From: Hydractinia symbiolongicarpus
Taxonomy: Eukaryota > Cnidaria > Hydrozoa > Anthoathecata > Hydractiniidae
Direction of reading: 5' to 3'
DNA: 64,000 nucleotides
Assembly (NCBI RefSeq): GCF_029227915.1
Contig: NC_079880.1
Coordinates: 20,894,501 to 20,958,500 of the forward strand
Shown: positions 1-10,100 of the stretch, in pieces
How the letters are laid out: every line of letters begins with the position of its first letter
Numbering within the stretch: position 1 is the first letter of the stretch
The notes under the pieces: model-generated
Told to the model about the DNA's origin: nothing
Seen by the model: only the letters and a program-made list of their open reading frames with translations
Databases searched by the model: none
Translations under genes and position numbers: made by a program

Positions 1-242
1 CCTGACCATTTTGAAAGGTTATGGTAAGGATTGCCTGTGACGGTTTAAAGACGAATCTAAAAAAAGAGGAAGAGTTCAAGTTTATAATTGGGTGAGAATA
101 ATTATCAACACTCTTCCTTTTGTTTCTGAACACCTATATGCTAGCAAAGTTTGAATCTATAATGTTTTACACATAAAAAGATCATCAGCCATTTGTTTTG
201 CTTGGAAAGTTTAGATTTTAAAGTTGTTCAGAAACACGAAAT

Positions 243-424
243 ACGATATATAAAAGGACAGGCAACCCTGTGGATTTTTCCACGGGTTAACGACCAGTCT
301 ATATTATATTACCTGTTTACGTCTGTCTGTCACCAACAATGGAACCACAAGGAGCGATATGCTCACAATGAGGTATAAAAAAGAACGGGCATACCTGCGG
401 ACTTTTCCAGGGGCCACCAACTAG
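243..424 (+). repeat. Short hairpin repeat, one full and one partial copy
   Basis: The 3' end of one copy (243-300) abuts a second copy (297-424). The family pattern, taken from the copies at 14.9, 21.0, 24.7 and 26.6 kb, starts with AGTCTATATTA, then has a CTGTCTGTC run, and ends with a small hairpin (GTGGATTTTTCCAC) followed by GTTAACGACTAGT. No reading frame is visible. It is probably a non-autonomous DNA element, but no target-site duplication was found here. Confidence 0.55.
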
Positions 425-580
425 TTATCATAATTATAAGGGTAATATTTACTTTGCTAAACCACAACTAACTTTTTCTTAAAATACTCTCAACCTGTAG
501 TTTCATAATAAAATAATTTGTTTTTTATTCAATAAACAATTACAAAGATAACTAAAATTTAATGCCTTCACTTGATTGCA

Positions 581-628
581 GACTCTAATCAGGTCTGCGT
601 AGCTAAAAATGAGCATTAAATACTAGTG
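581..628 (+). repeat. 5'-truncated SINE tail
   Basis: The end of this stretch, GAGCATTAAATAC, and the bases before it match the tail of the tRNA-like SINE at 42152-42391. Only the tail is present, as expected for a 5'-truncated retroposed copy. The remaining sequence up to about 1060 shows no gene. Confidence 0.45.
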
Positions 629-1065
629 GGTTCGCCCATATATGACCACTGTTTGCATATACCTTCAAAACTTGTTAGCAGCTACGATAAACAACTAACA
701 CCCGGTCTTGATAAGTACAGGTTATATTCGTGCACCAATATGGCCATTTGTCACATGTAGAGCACAAATAGACCCTGGGTAAACAGAAAAACAACTCGCC
801 CATTCACCGCTATTTCGTCCTAAACCCGGCTGCCAATTATTTTTCGAAATAGACACTTCAATCTAGTCATCATAGTATAATCTGCAATAGAGGGAATTAA
901 ACATTCTCACATGCCAACTACTAACACTCCCAAAATGCTTCACATTCATTTCCAGTCGTCTAAACCCTGTTAGTTCAGTTTTAACCCACCCAGGGTCTAT
1001 TTTTATCACTCGACCAATCAATCATGTGGTTGCTTTTTCACAATAAAAGATAGGAAAATGAACAA

Positions 1066-2448
1066 TGAAGAAGAAGAAGAAGAAGAAGTATTTATTCTAC
1101 AGTAATAGCATACATGAGGTAAAAGTCAATTATTAAATATCAGTAAGGAGACCAGCATTATTAGCCTACGGCTATGACAAAACAAAACAACAAAACAAAC
1201 AAAAACCTATGAAAAACGCAGTAACATTAAAAAACAAACAAATGATAACAAACTCAGCAGTACAATGAGAAAAAGAACTAGATCAGAGAAGAAGTTAGTT
1301 TAGGAGAGGTGAGAGAGACTAGTTGAGTTGAAGGAAAGAAGTTTTGTACAAAATTCCATGAATAAATGGACTGACTTCGAATAGAGTTCAAGCCGAAAGA
1401 TTTAGTTAACACAGTGGGGGGATTATCAAAACAAGAATAGATCCACGAGTCTGGTAAGAGTGGGAAAAGTCAACTTTGTAAGTATCAAGAAGTGCCTCTG
1501 GGAGTTTTCTGTGATATAAATTGTACAGAAAAATTACATTTTTCATGTGGACCAAATCAGCAAGTTTTAAAATATTAAGATTAGCGAAAAGAAGGGTAGA
1601 AGTCATTCTACATTGCGCCAAAGAAATTAGTCTAATTGCACAACGTTGTAAACAGTAAATACGATCAATATAGTGACTGGTTGGCCCCAAATTTCATTGC
1701 AGTAACGAAGATGGCTACCAAAGATAGCATGGTACACAGTTTTCAGAACACTTTGTGGAACAAGTTGTTGGAGTTTAGCTATAGCTCTATTAGCCCTCTT
1801 GAGTTTAACCGCAATCGCATTGATCTGAGATTTCCAGTTAAGATCAGAATCTAAGAGAAAGGTACTTAGTTCTTTCCGTTGATGAATAATTTGAAGTTAT
1901 AGTTTGTTGGTTTAAGCTTGTGCTTAAATAAGATATATTCAGTTTTACTTGCATTTATAAAGATTTTGTTGGCGTTGAGCCATTGGAAAAGAAATTTTAG
2001 ATCCATGTTGATTCTTTTAGAAAGAGATTTTAAAGACTTATCAAAACATATTAGGTTGGTATCATCAGCAAAGTGATGATCCATGGAAAATTTTATGGCA
2101 CAATTTAAATCATTTATATAAATAAGAAAGAGAAGAGGGCCTAAAACAGATCCTTGTGGTACACCATGTCTAACAACTTTGTACTCAGATTCAGTTCCAA
2201 TTGTTGTTTGCTAGATAAATAAGAACAAAACAGATTAAGAGGAGTTCCTCTGATACCATAATGAAAAGTTTTTTCAGGAGAATTTCGTGATCAACAGTGT
2301 CAAAGGCCTTCTGGAGATCAACATAAACACCACAAGCAAACTGGCCATTATCAAGGGCATCCAATATTGTCAAAAACAATAATGACAGGTTTTTTATTAC
2401 AGTATAATTACAATGAAACTTTACATTGTTTAAAGCATTAAAATCCAC
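1066..2448 (-). mobile_element. Degenerate non-LTR retrotransposon (LINE) remnant
   Basis: Reading the minus strand from 2448 down gives pieces of a reverse transcriptase in several frames. FDTVDHEILL lies near 2290. GVPQGSVLGPLLF lies near 2140, and HFADDTNL follows at about 2065. A C-terminal region follows at 1690-1406. Order and spacing fit a CR1/Jockey-like reverse transcriptase. Frameshifts and stops separate the pieces, so it is dead. The upstream endonuclease is missing (5' truncation). A GAA-type microsatellite at 1068-1089 lies where the 3' tail would be. The clade assignment is inference from motif style. Confidence 0.85.
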
Positions 2449-2672
2449 TTAAAATGTATGTGGCCGTATTAGGGCGCCATATATTTTTTAACGTGGAAAT
2501 TTCTTTGGTCTATTATTTCCAATCCTCTAGTGTGGATAAGGAACTGTTAACAAGGTGGTTAAAGGACAGCACTATGTATGTAATTCACACAGAGTTGATT
2601 GAATTTTATCTATTTGCAACTTTTTATGAGAACTCCAGGAATTTTTGAAAAAATATTTTGTCAGCCATTTTT

Positions 2673-2934
2673 CAGTCAAATTAGGCTATGATAGTCTAAT
2701 TAATGATAGCCTATTTAGGCGATTTATCTCTCCTAATTAGGCTATCAACACGGTGTTTGCTGTTCTGTTGCACAATCGCAAGATGGCGCGACGAGACGTG
2801 GTTGTCGAGATAATCGTAAAAGAAGAAAACACATTTCTTAAATAGAAGATGATCTCCTAACTAGTCTATGGAAAATCTCCTAAGCTACTATCCTAATTTG
2901 GCGTGATAGCCTAATTTGCAGTTAGCCCTGACTG
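2673..2934. mobile_element. Small inverted-repeat element (MITE), copy 1 of family A
   Basis: The element begins CAGTCAAATTAGGC and ends GCAGTTAGCCCTGACTG. The inverted termini match the copy at 3655-4282, but this one is internally deleted (262 bp). It is flanked by TTTTT on both sides, consistent with a 5-bp target duplication, although a homopolymer is weak proof. CCTAATTAGG-like blocks fill the interior. There is no coding potential. Confidence 0.7.
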
Positions 2935-3041
2935 TTTTTAATGTGCGCAGTCTGCAACAAGCTTCAAACCAACATTTCTTGACAAGTAAAGTGGTTGAAT
3001 TGATGGACTTTGATCTTTCTGATGCTAAAAGGTTCTTAAGT

Positions 3042-3599
3042 CAGTCAGGGTAAACACTTAATTAGGCGACGGTAGGCTAATTAGGGCATACCACCTATTT
3101 AGGCGACTCATTGTAGCCTAGTTAGGCCATATGTAACCTAGTTAAGACATTACAATATTTAATGGCTTTTCACACATTCCTAAGAAAAAATTGCAAAAAA
3201 TCTTTGTTTAAAATGGATAGTCTACGCGACCATGATTCCAAAATTATCACTCGTGCCTCGATATGTTTGCGCACAAGTAAGAATTATGTTAAAATGAGAT
3301 GTATAACCTAATTAGGTTAAGTGTCGCCTATTTAGGTGAACACTACCACGTTTTCGTCTGCCATATTTATTTTTTCCCTGTGGCATGAATGGCTGAAATC
3401 CATTATTTAAAACAACAAATAGTGCCACACAAGGTTTGGGCCATTTGGTGGACAGATTTGATTCACATAAATATTGTATTGCAAAACGCAATGATTTCGA
3501 CGTATTTACAACAGAAAGCCTAATTAAACTACATCACATTGCCTAACTAAATGACTTGCCTAATTAGGTCATGCCGCCTAATTAGGTGTTTACCCTGAC
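3042..3599. mobile_element. MITE, family B (AGTCAGGGTAAACAC termini)
   Basis: The left end reads CAGTCAGGGTAAACAC and the right end GTGTTTACCCTGAC, an inverted pair that continues into TAATTAGGCG on both sides. TAAGT precedes the left end (3037-3041) and overlaps the right end (3600-3604), which would be a 5-bp target duplication if two terminal bases were lost at the right. The interior repeats CCTAATTAGG-type blocks. Non-autonomous; no open frame. Confidence 0.75.
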
Positions 3600-3654
3600 T
3601 AAGTGTTTTAAGCAAGGAATTAACATAGCATTGTAATAAATATTTGCAGTTGTA

Positions 3655-4282
3655 CAGTCAGGGATAACCGCAAATTAGGCTATATTAGTCTAATTAGTCA
3701 AACGATAGCCTATTTAGGCGATTTATCACTCCTAATTAGTTTTTGCTGCCTATCGCTGTTCTGTTGCATAATCACAATGATTTTATTAGCTAAAAACATT
3801 CTATAGAACCCCCTTTTGATGGTCCAAATATATTTTTCTTTATTATTTGCGCTGTCAGAAGATATAGCGTTTAGTTTGTTTTGATTAAGAACGCATGCGC
3901 TGTGTTACGGCTTCTTTGTTTTACGGCCACGGTTGCTTCTGAAAAAAGGCTAAATTTCCTGTGCGCATATTTTCAACATGGTGGCGCATAGCCTAAATAG
4001 ACTATTTCTCGTCTAATTAGCCGATCCAAAGACTTTTGACGTATAATTTTTAGTCCCGTGAAGCAAACTATAAAAAATTTTGCTCGAACAAAGATGATGT
4101 AATGAGCAACAAAGCTCCGAAAGAAGATGGTGCGACCAAACGTAGTTTTCGAGATAATCATAAAAGAAGATAGCAAATCGCCTAAATAGGAGATACTCGC
4201 CTAAATAGTCTATGAAAAATCTCCTAACTAAGCTACTAGCCTAATTTGGCGTGATAGCCTAATTTGCCGTTATCCTTGACTG
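3655..4282. mobile_element. MITE, family A, full copy with TTGTA target duplication
   Basis: Inverted termini are CAGTCAGGGATAACCGCAAA on the left and TTTGCCGTTATCCTTGACTG on the right. TTGTA lies immediately outside both ends (3650-3654 and 4283-4287), a clean 5-bp target-site duplication. CAG-initial termini with a 5-bp duplication fit the hAT superfamily; that assignment is inference. The 628-bp body is non-coding. Confidence 0.85.
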
Positions 4283-4944
4283 TTGTACATAATTTATAAT
4301 CCCTGGTCGTAATTGGGTGATGGCCGTATATGGGCAAACCCACTCTAGGTCACATTCTGTGTTGTATTTTATTAAAAAAAGTAACTTAAAATTTAGTTTT
4401 GTTGATAAAACCATATTTATTTAACAGAGGGTTTGTAAAATAGCATGCTTTCAGACCAAGGTGTAGGTTACATTGCCTGCAAACAGCCATATTACCGCTT
4501 TAGTAGTTTATTTATACTGTAACATATTTAAAAGATTTTTCTGACTGATAACCCAGATTCCAGAATTTGATTCACGAAAGTTAAACATAAAAAAACTTTT
4601 AACTCTGAAAAAACAACCTACCAGATTAACTTGTGGCGTGAAAGACAGACTGCGTGATTGAAGATAGTGTAGCGGCCCGTATTTTCACATGAAAACGAGG
4701 CAACTAGCCTTAAATCCGAGCAGCTAAAATGAAACTTTGTGAAATATATTCCACCATTAGTGCTTCCATAACATAGCCATTTCGTATATAATAAATAAAA
4801 TATGATTATTTGATATATAAGTATAAATAGATACAAGTATCACTCTTTGTATCTTCCTTGTGGTTAGCATGTTACGAGCTACAGACAGGCTAGTGCTTTG
4901 ATAGTACAACAGCCCGAGCAGGATCACCACACGTGCTCACAAAA

Positions 4945-5643
4945 ATGGCGGAAGAAATAGCTATCGAAATAGATATTAAACAAATTTTTAATGAATATGA
5001 GGGTGTCTTCGAGGTACTTCCTGCTAGGAAACGAATATTGTGCAAACTTACAAAGCATGAAATACCATTATCACTAGATGCTTTGAAAGACTATGTGGAA
5101 GGTAAAAAATTTAAGCGACTTTTTGCAAAAGTAAAGTCACCAAAAACTGTTGCAAAACTAGATGACAAATACAAGAACTATTTTATTCCAAGCAAAAATA
5201 GCAAATCCCAACTTTATTGTACTTTAACAAAGAAGGAAATTAATAATTTACCTCATGAAATAGAGAAGTATATTACAGGGTACAAATTTATGAAAGCTTA
5301 CCATTACCAAAAGAATGAACAAGTCAACATAAAAAAAACACCAAAAAATGGAGATACTGAAATAAGTGTAGATGAAGATATGGATGATGAAATTGAATTT
5401 CCTTCATTTTTGAACAGTTCTGATGACGAAAATGATGAACAGGAAAAAGAAATCGATGAAGATGATAATAATACCATGAAAGATGAAGAAATTCAACCTG
5501 TCAGTGAGAAGGAGGAGGTAATTATCAGTAACAATGACGAGAATGACAAAAAGTCAAGAACTAAAAAACGAAAGCTTGCCAAAAAATCTCTAAGCAAAAA
5601 GTCATCAATACCAGTTAAGAAAAGAAAGGCAAAGAACTTGTAG
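4945..5643 (+). CDS. SURF2: Surfeit locus protein 2 (SURF2)
   Basis: A single open exon of 232 aa. The N-terminal ~115 residues carry the SURF2 domain: the CKLTKHEIP block, then EGKKFKRL, then a second repeat-like half (YCTLTKKEINNLP, YITGYKFMKAY). These match the paired C-L-T-x-H-E and G-x-x-x-x-R motifs of vertebrate SURF2. The middle (~140-200) is highly acidic, and the C-terminus is lysine/arginine-rich and probably nuclear or nucleolar targeting. Family members are nuclear/nucleolar proteins linked to ribosome biogenesis. The start is the ATG at 4945 in AAAATGG, which precedes the conserved domain; an in-frame GTG 12 bases upstream is not needed. The length is close to the human protein. 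The absence of introns differs from the vertebrate gene. An AATAAA follows 18 bases after the stop. Confidence 0.92.
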   Translation: MAEEIAIEIDIKQIFNEYEGVFEVLPARKRILCKLTKHEIPLSLDALKDYVEGKKFKRLFAKVKSPKTVAKLDDKYKNYFIPSKNSKSQLYCTLTKKEINNLPHEIEKYITGYKFMKAYHYQKNEQVNIKKTPKNGDTEISVDEDMDDEIEFPSFLNSSDDENDEQEKEIDEDDNNTMKDEEIQPVSEKEEVIISNNDENDKKSRTKKRKLAKKSLSKKSSIPVKKRKAKNL

Positions 5644-5660
5644 TAGTTCTATTTTCCTGC

Positions 5661-5666
5661 AATAAA
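5661..5666 (+). promoter_or_regulatory. Polyadenylation signal of SURF2
   Basis: AATAAA lies 18 bases after the SURF2 stop codon, a very short 3' UTR. The 5.7-6.6 kb stretch beyond it holds only A+T-rich sequence with no gene that I can see. Confidence 0.6.
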
Positions 5667-6598
5667 ATCCTGTTTAGACGGACATTGCGAATCTTCAAGT
5701 CAGTGACATCCCGAAACACTCATATAAATTTATGTGCTGTTGATCCTGTACTCATGCTACTATTTTGTGGAACGTGGAACATGAAAAAGTTCTTATAACA
5801 GTCAATGTAATATGTATGTGAACCTGGGTTATCAACAACAATGGATTTTGTTGGTGGTATACTAGTATAGATGCTTGAAAAATAGTATGACTTGAATTTC
5901 ATGAAGTTTACGATATACATATATACATCCTTGAGTGATTCTTAATTACAAATTATATTTTATATTACAAATATTGAAAAACTTAAATCACAATTCACTG
6001 AGTCTATATAATTTGTGCAAGATCAGTTGTGTTAAAGTATAGATCCGTAAAAATTCCAAGTCTTTATTTATTCTTAGGGCCTAATGAATCTTATTTAATT
6101 ATGTATTCTTAAAAAAGCCTTGTGCATTAGTTTTGTGTAATGAAAGATTTTGGATTTCTTCAGTTATATTTGTTGACGTTGTACTCATACTTATGTCTGC
6201 AAAATATTATTTTAAAAGCAATTGACTTATTTATTTACCAGAATATAATAGATTGATTTTGATAAACTGAAAGGAACTATGTTATTAGAACTATATGCAA
6301 ACAATCTGTATGTTTTAAAAATATATTAGCATACAATACAGGGTCTTAAATGAGGCATAAAATGATTTATAAGTTCTTTTTAAACATGTGAACCTGGGAA
6401 ATATAAAACAGAAAAAAGGATTTTTTTTAAATATATCAATTTTCGTACTATCAAAATATCTTTTTATTGCTAAATTAGCTTTTCCATTCAACCCAATTCC
6501 CATCCTTATTTGGATCCTGCATTGGAATTATTGTGTTTATGAAATACATTCAGACAAATGATTTTTTTTCTATTCTATTGCATTTTTTTTACATTAAG

Positions 6599-7035
6599 GT
6601 TGCCTCCCGTGAAAAATCAAGTTGAGCTCATATGAAAGAGCTTGAAAGGTTGTCTAGGAATTTTAATATTTTTTCAAAAATTCTTGATTGGTTCTTTAGA
6701 ATTTGGTCTAAGAAGATTCACTAATTATGCATGATGTCATGAGTATGCTCTCCAAGGGTGTTAATTTAACATTTTTGAAAGGCCATATAGAGTTAAAAAT
6801 GTTTTCTGGCCGTTCACTTTGAAGATTTGTGAACATTTTACATAATTTTTTTTATTTAGTTACCATAATCATGCTCAATGCATACTCATGACGTCACAAT
6901 TTCGCATAATTAGCGCTACTTTTAAGACAAATATCTTGAGAACGGATAAAAATTTTTTAAAAAAATAAAAAGATTTCTAGACAACTTTCAAATAACTTTT
7001 ATATGAGCTCAACTTGATTTTTAGCAGGAGGTAAC
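6599..7035. mobile_element. Foldback element with ~70-bp inverted termini
   Basis: The left arm (6599-6670) and right arm (6970-7035) are imperfect reverse complements sharing AATCAAGTTGAGCTCATAT. The inner parts also pair (ATGATGTCATGAGTATGC against GCATACTCATGACGTCA), so nearly the whole ~437 bp could fold back. No open frame and no clear target duplication. It ends 110 bases before the start codon of the downstream gene, so it may lie in that gene's promoter or 5' UTR. Confidence 0.75.
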
Positions 7036-7144
7036 ATTTAGAAAGATCTTGACAGATTTCAAGTCTAAATCTGTTTCTTTAAAAAAGGTCTTTTTGCAGT
7101 TGTATTTGTTTTTTACATTTTTTATTCTGAACTTTTGACAGAAT

Positions 7145-10100
7145 ATGAACAAATTACGGAAGTTGTGGAAACTATTTAGTTTACATCAAAGAATTCGATA
7201 TGCACATCACAAATTGTCACAAGATATATTTCAGATAAGAGATGATGTTAGGGCAGCAGTTGCGAACAAACTTCCTGTTGTGGCGTTAGAATCCACTATT
7301 ATTACACATGGAATGCCATATCCTCAAAATCTACAGTAAGTAAACCGTAAAATTCGAGGCCTAGAACAAACTATATAAATTTTTCATCAGAAAAAAACCT
7401 GTGCTACATGATGTTTAAATTAAATTTGAGAACATTAATGGGTAAAGCTTTGTTTTTAATTATTTTTAAATTTTCCCATATTTACCTCCCAACTATACCA
7501 CACAGTCAAACTTGCTTTTCTGGTCACCTTTATTAGGCTGCCACCTATACTAGGCCACATTGATCCCCTGTGCATTTTTAGTGTAAATAGTACTGTTTAA
7601 TGCGGTTAACAATTTAGCAATTTTGCAGTTCACAAATAGGCAACAAAAGCACAAAATAAAAATTACTTTTGCATGACAGCTGTTTATTTATTTTTTACAA
7701 ACAACTCTAAACACTTGTAGTTTTACTAAATGTTTTATTTGTGATTTTGAGAATCATTTCAATGAAAAGAAATGTAATTTAACAATATATACTAAAAAAA
7801 TTAAATGGTGTACTTACATTTGTATTTTAGCTTGTGTGCTGCCTTGAATAAAATAAATCTTGTGCTTTAACAACATGCACTTTTAGCAACATGTTTTCTT
7901 TTTTTATCTTCTAGAACAGCCTTACATGTGGAAAAAATAATAAGAGATCATGGTGTTGTGCCAGCAACAGTTGGAATTATTAATGGAAAACTGATTGTAG
8001 GTATGTAAATTTCGTTAAGTGTTTTTTTTTAAATTTTGGACATGGATGAAGAAAAATGAAATGCTAATTATAAGTATCTCAAGAAACAGGAAAAGTGTGA
8101 AATTAAAAAATCTGGGAGATTCCACTAAAATGGCTTTAGCAAAATTAAAAGTAAACTGCAACAAAACGTGTTTCTCATGCATACAACCTACAAGCCTTTT
8201 TTTTTACCTTTTTTAAGGAAGGCTATCTCTGTCACAAATTTTAACTTGTTAATATTTACAGTAAGCTTTTAGAATCTTTGTTTGTTCGAGTCAAAAACTT
8301 GAACAGTACTAATTTTTTTGCTGCTTCCACCTGCTTTCTGCAATGCTTAGCCATTTGGTGCCTGTGCCCTGGACAGTTCTGTAATGTAGCATTTTGCAAG
8401 TGGTTTTAGATAATAAAAAAACTAAAATGACTTTTAATGACTTGGGTTTTTAGGTCTGAATAAAAATGAAATAACTTTTCTATCTCAAGCAACTTCAAGC
8501 TTTGTTAAAACTTCACGGCGAGACTTGGCTTACGTTTTGAGCAAGGTAATATACTTTGTACTGTAATATCTGCTAGTTTAAGGAACCATATTTGCATGTT
8601 TATTTATCTGTGCTGATAAGTACAGTACTGGAATCAGGACACCTAACATCGTGAGCGTATCATGCGCGACATGAACGATCCGCAATTCTATAGTGGCCAT
8701 CGCGATAGAAAAAATGTTAACGAAGAGCTTAGCAATAGTCGCGATGTATAAAAGAATAACAATGTTATCGCGATCGTCACTTTTAATCGTGATTGTCGTG
8801 ATGGATCGTGAATAACATTAAAAATATTAAACAATATTTGTGTATAGCTAATCTTGTGTCTTTGTTTTTGTTTTTTTGCATTTAAAAATTATTTTGCATC
8901 TTGTATTTTTATTAGTAATTGGATTTTAGAAATAAGCTCCAACTTAATTACTTGTTCTACGCGCGAAGTAAATAGTAGTTTACAGTCTGTCGGTCGGTAA
9001 AAATAAAAATAATTTTATCAAGAAAGTATAATGGTCGGAACAACAAAAAAATAAAAAAAACAACGGAGGAAGGTGTTATGACAAACATATTTTTCTATGT
9101 ATGTTTTGCTTGTACTAGCGAATGTTAAATTAGCGAATGTCCGATTTAATGAAAGTTCATGGAAAAATAAGAATGTATGGTCGGAACAACAACAAAATAA
9201 TAATAATAAAAAAATAACGGAGGAGGGTGTTACGACAACTGTTTTCTATGTATTTTCGCATAACGCACACAGTTTATAATTTTTAGTTGCGAAGGAAAGA
9301 TAAAATTAATTTTAACTTGCATGTTAAAAAACTTGTTTTCAAAAGTTATGCAGCAAGTTTTTTTGTGTTGTTTTGAAAGCTCTACATCAAGAATTATTCT
9401 TGTACTGTTTCGAAAGTTATACAGAATATACCTGCGTTGTTTTGAAAGATATACAGCAGGTTATACATAAGCTGTTTCGAAATTTATACAGTTATAATTT
9501 TCCCATTTAAAATAATAAAACACAAAAATTTTTTTTAATAAAAAAGAACACTTGAAGCTTTTTTTACATTATTTTAAGTGGGGGGAGAATAACTTGCTGC
9601 ATAAATATAACTTTCAAAACAACACAAGCATTATCTGTATATCTTTTACAACCAGCACGAGAAAACTTTTTGCTGCATAACCCTCTAAAAACAAGTTTTA
9701 GCAAGCAGCGTAATTTTAAACATATATTAATCATAACAAAGGAGGGTGTTACGACATTCATAATCTTTTTTTTCACGAGATGGGATAAGAAAATGTTTAT
9801 TTGTTGATATTTTTATTATTATTTTTATCGTGAAAGTTAGGGTTGGGCGGGCCCGTAGAACAACTAAATAAGTTAGAGTCTAAACAAGAAAAAAGCTTAC
9901 GACAACGAAAATATTTTTGATTTAAAATAAAAACAAAAAACAATTATTCATATTTAATTGTGCTATTCTCTCATGACATTAATTATGGATCAATATGGAT
10001 CGCGAAAGTCGACCCCACAATAGATCACGACCTTCACGATGCTAAAAAAATTTACTTAATTATAGGATATTGACGTTAATGTAGTGTTATTGACGTCGCG

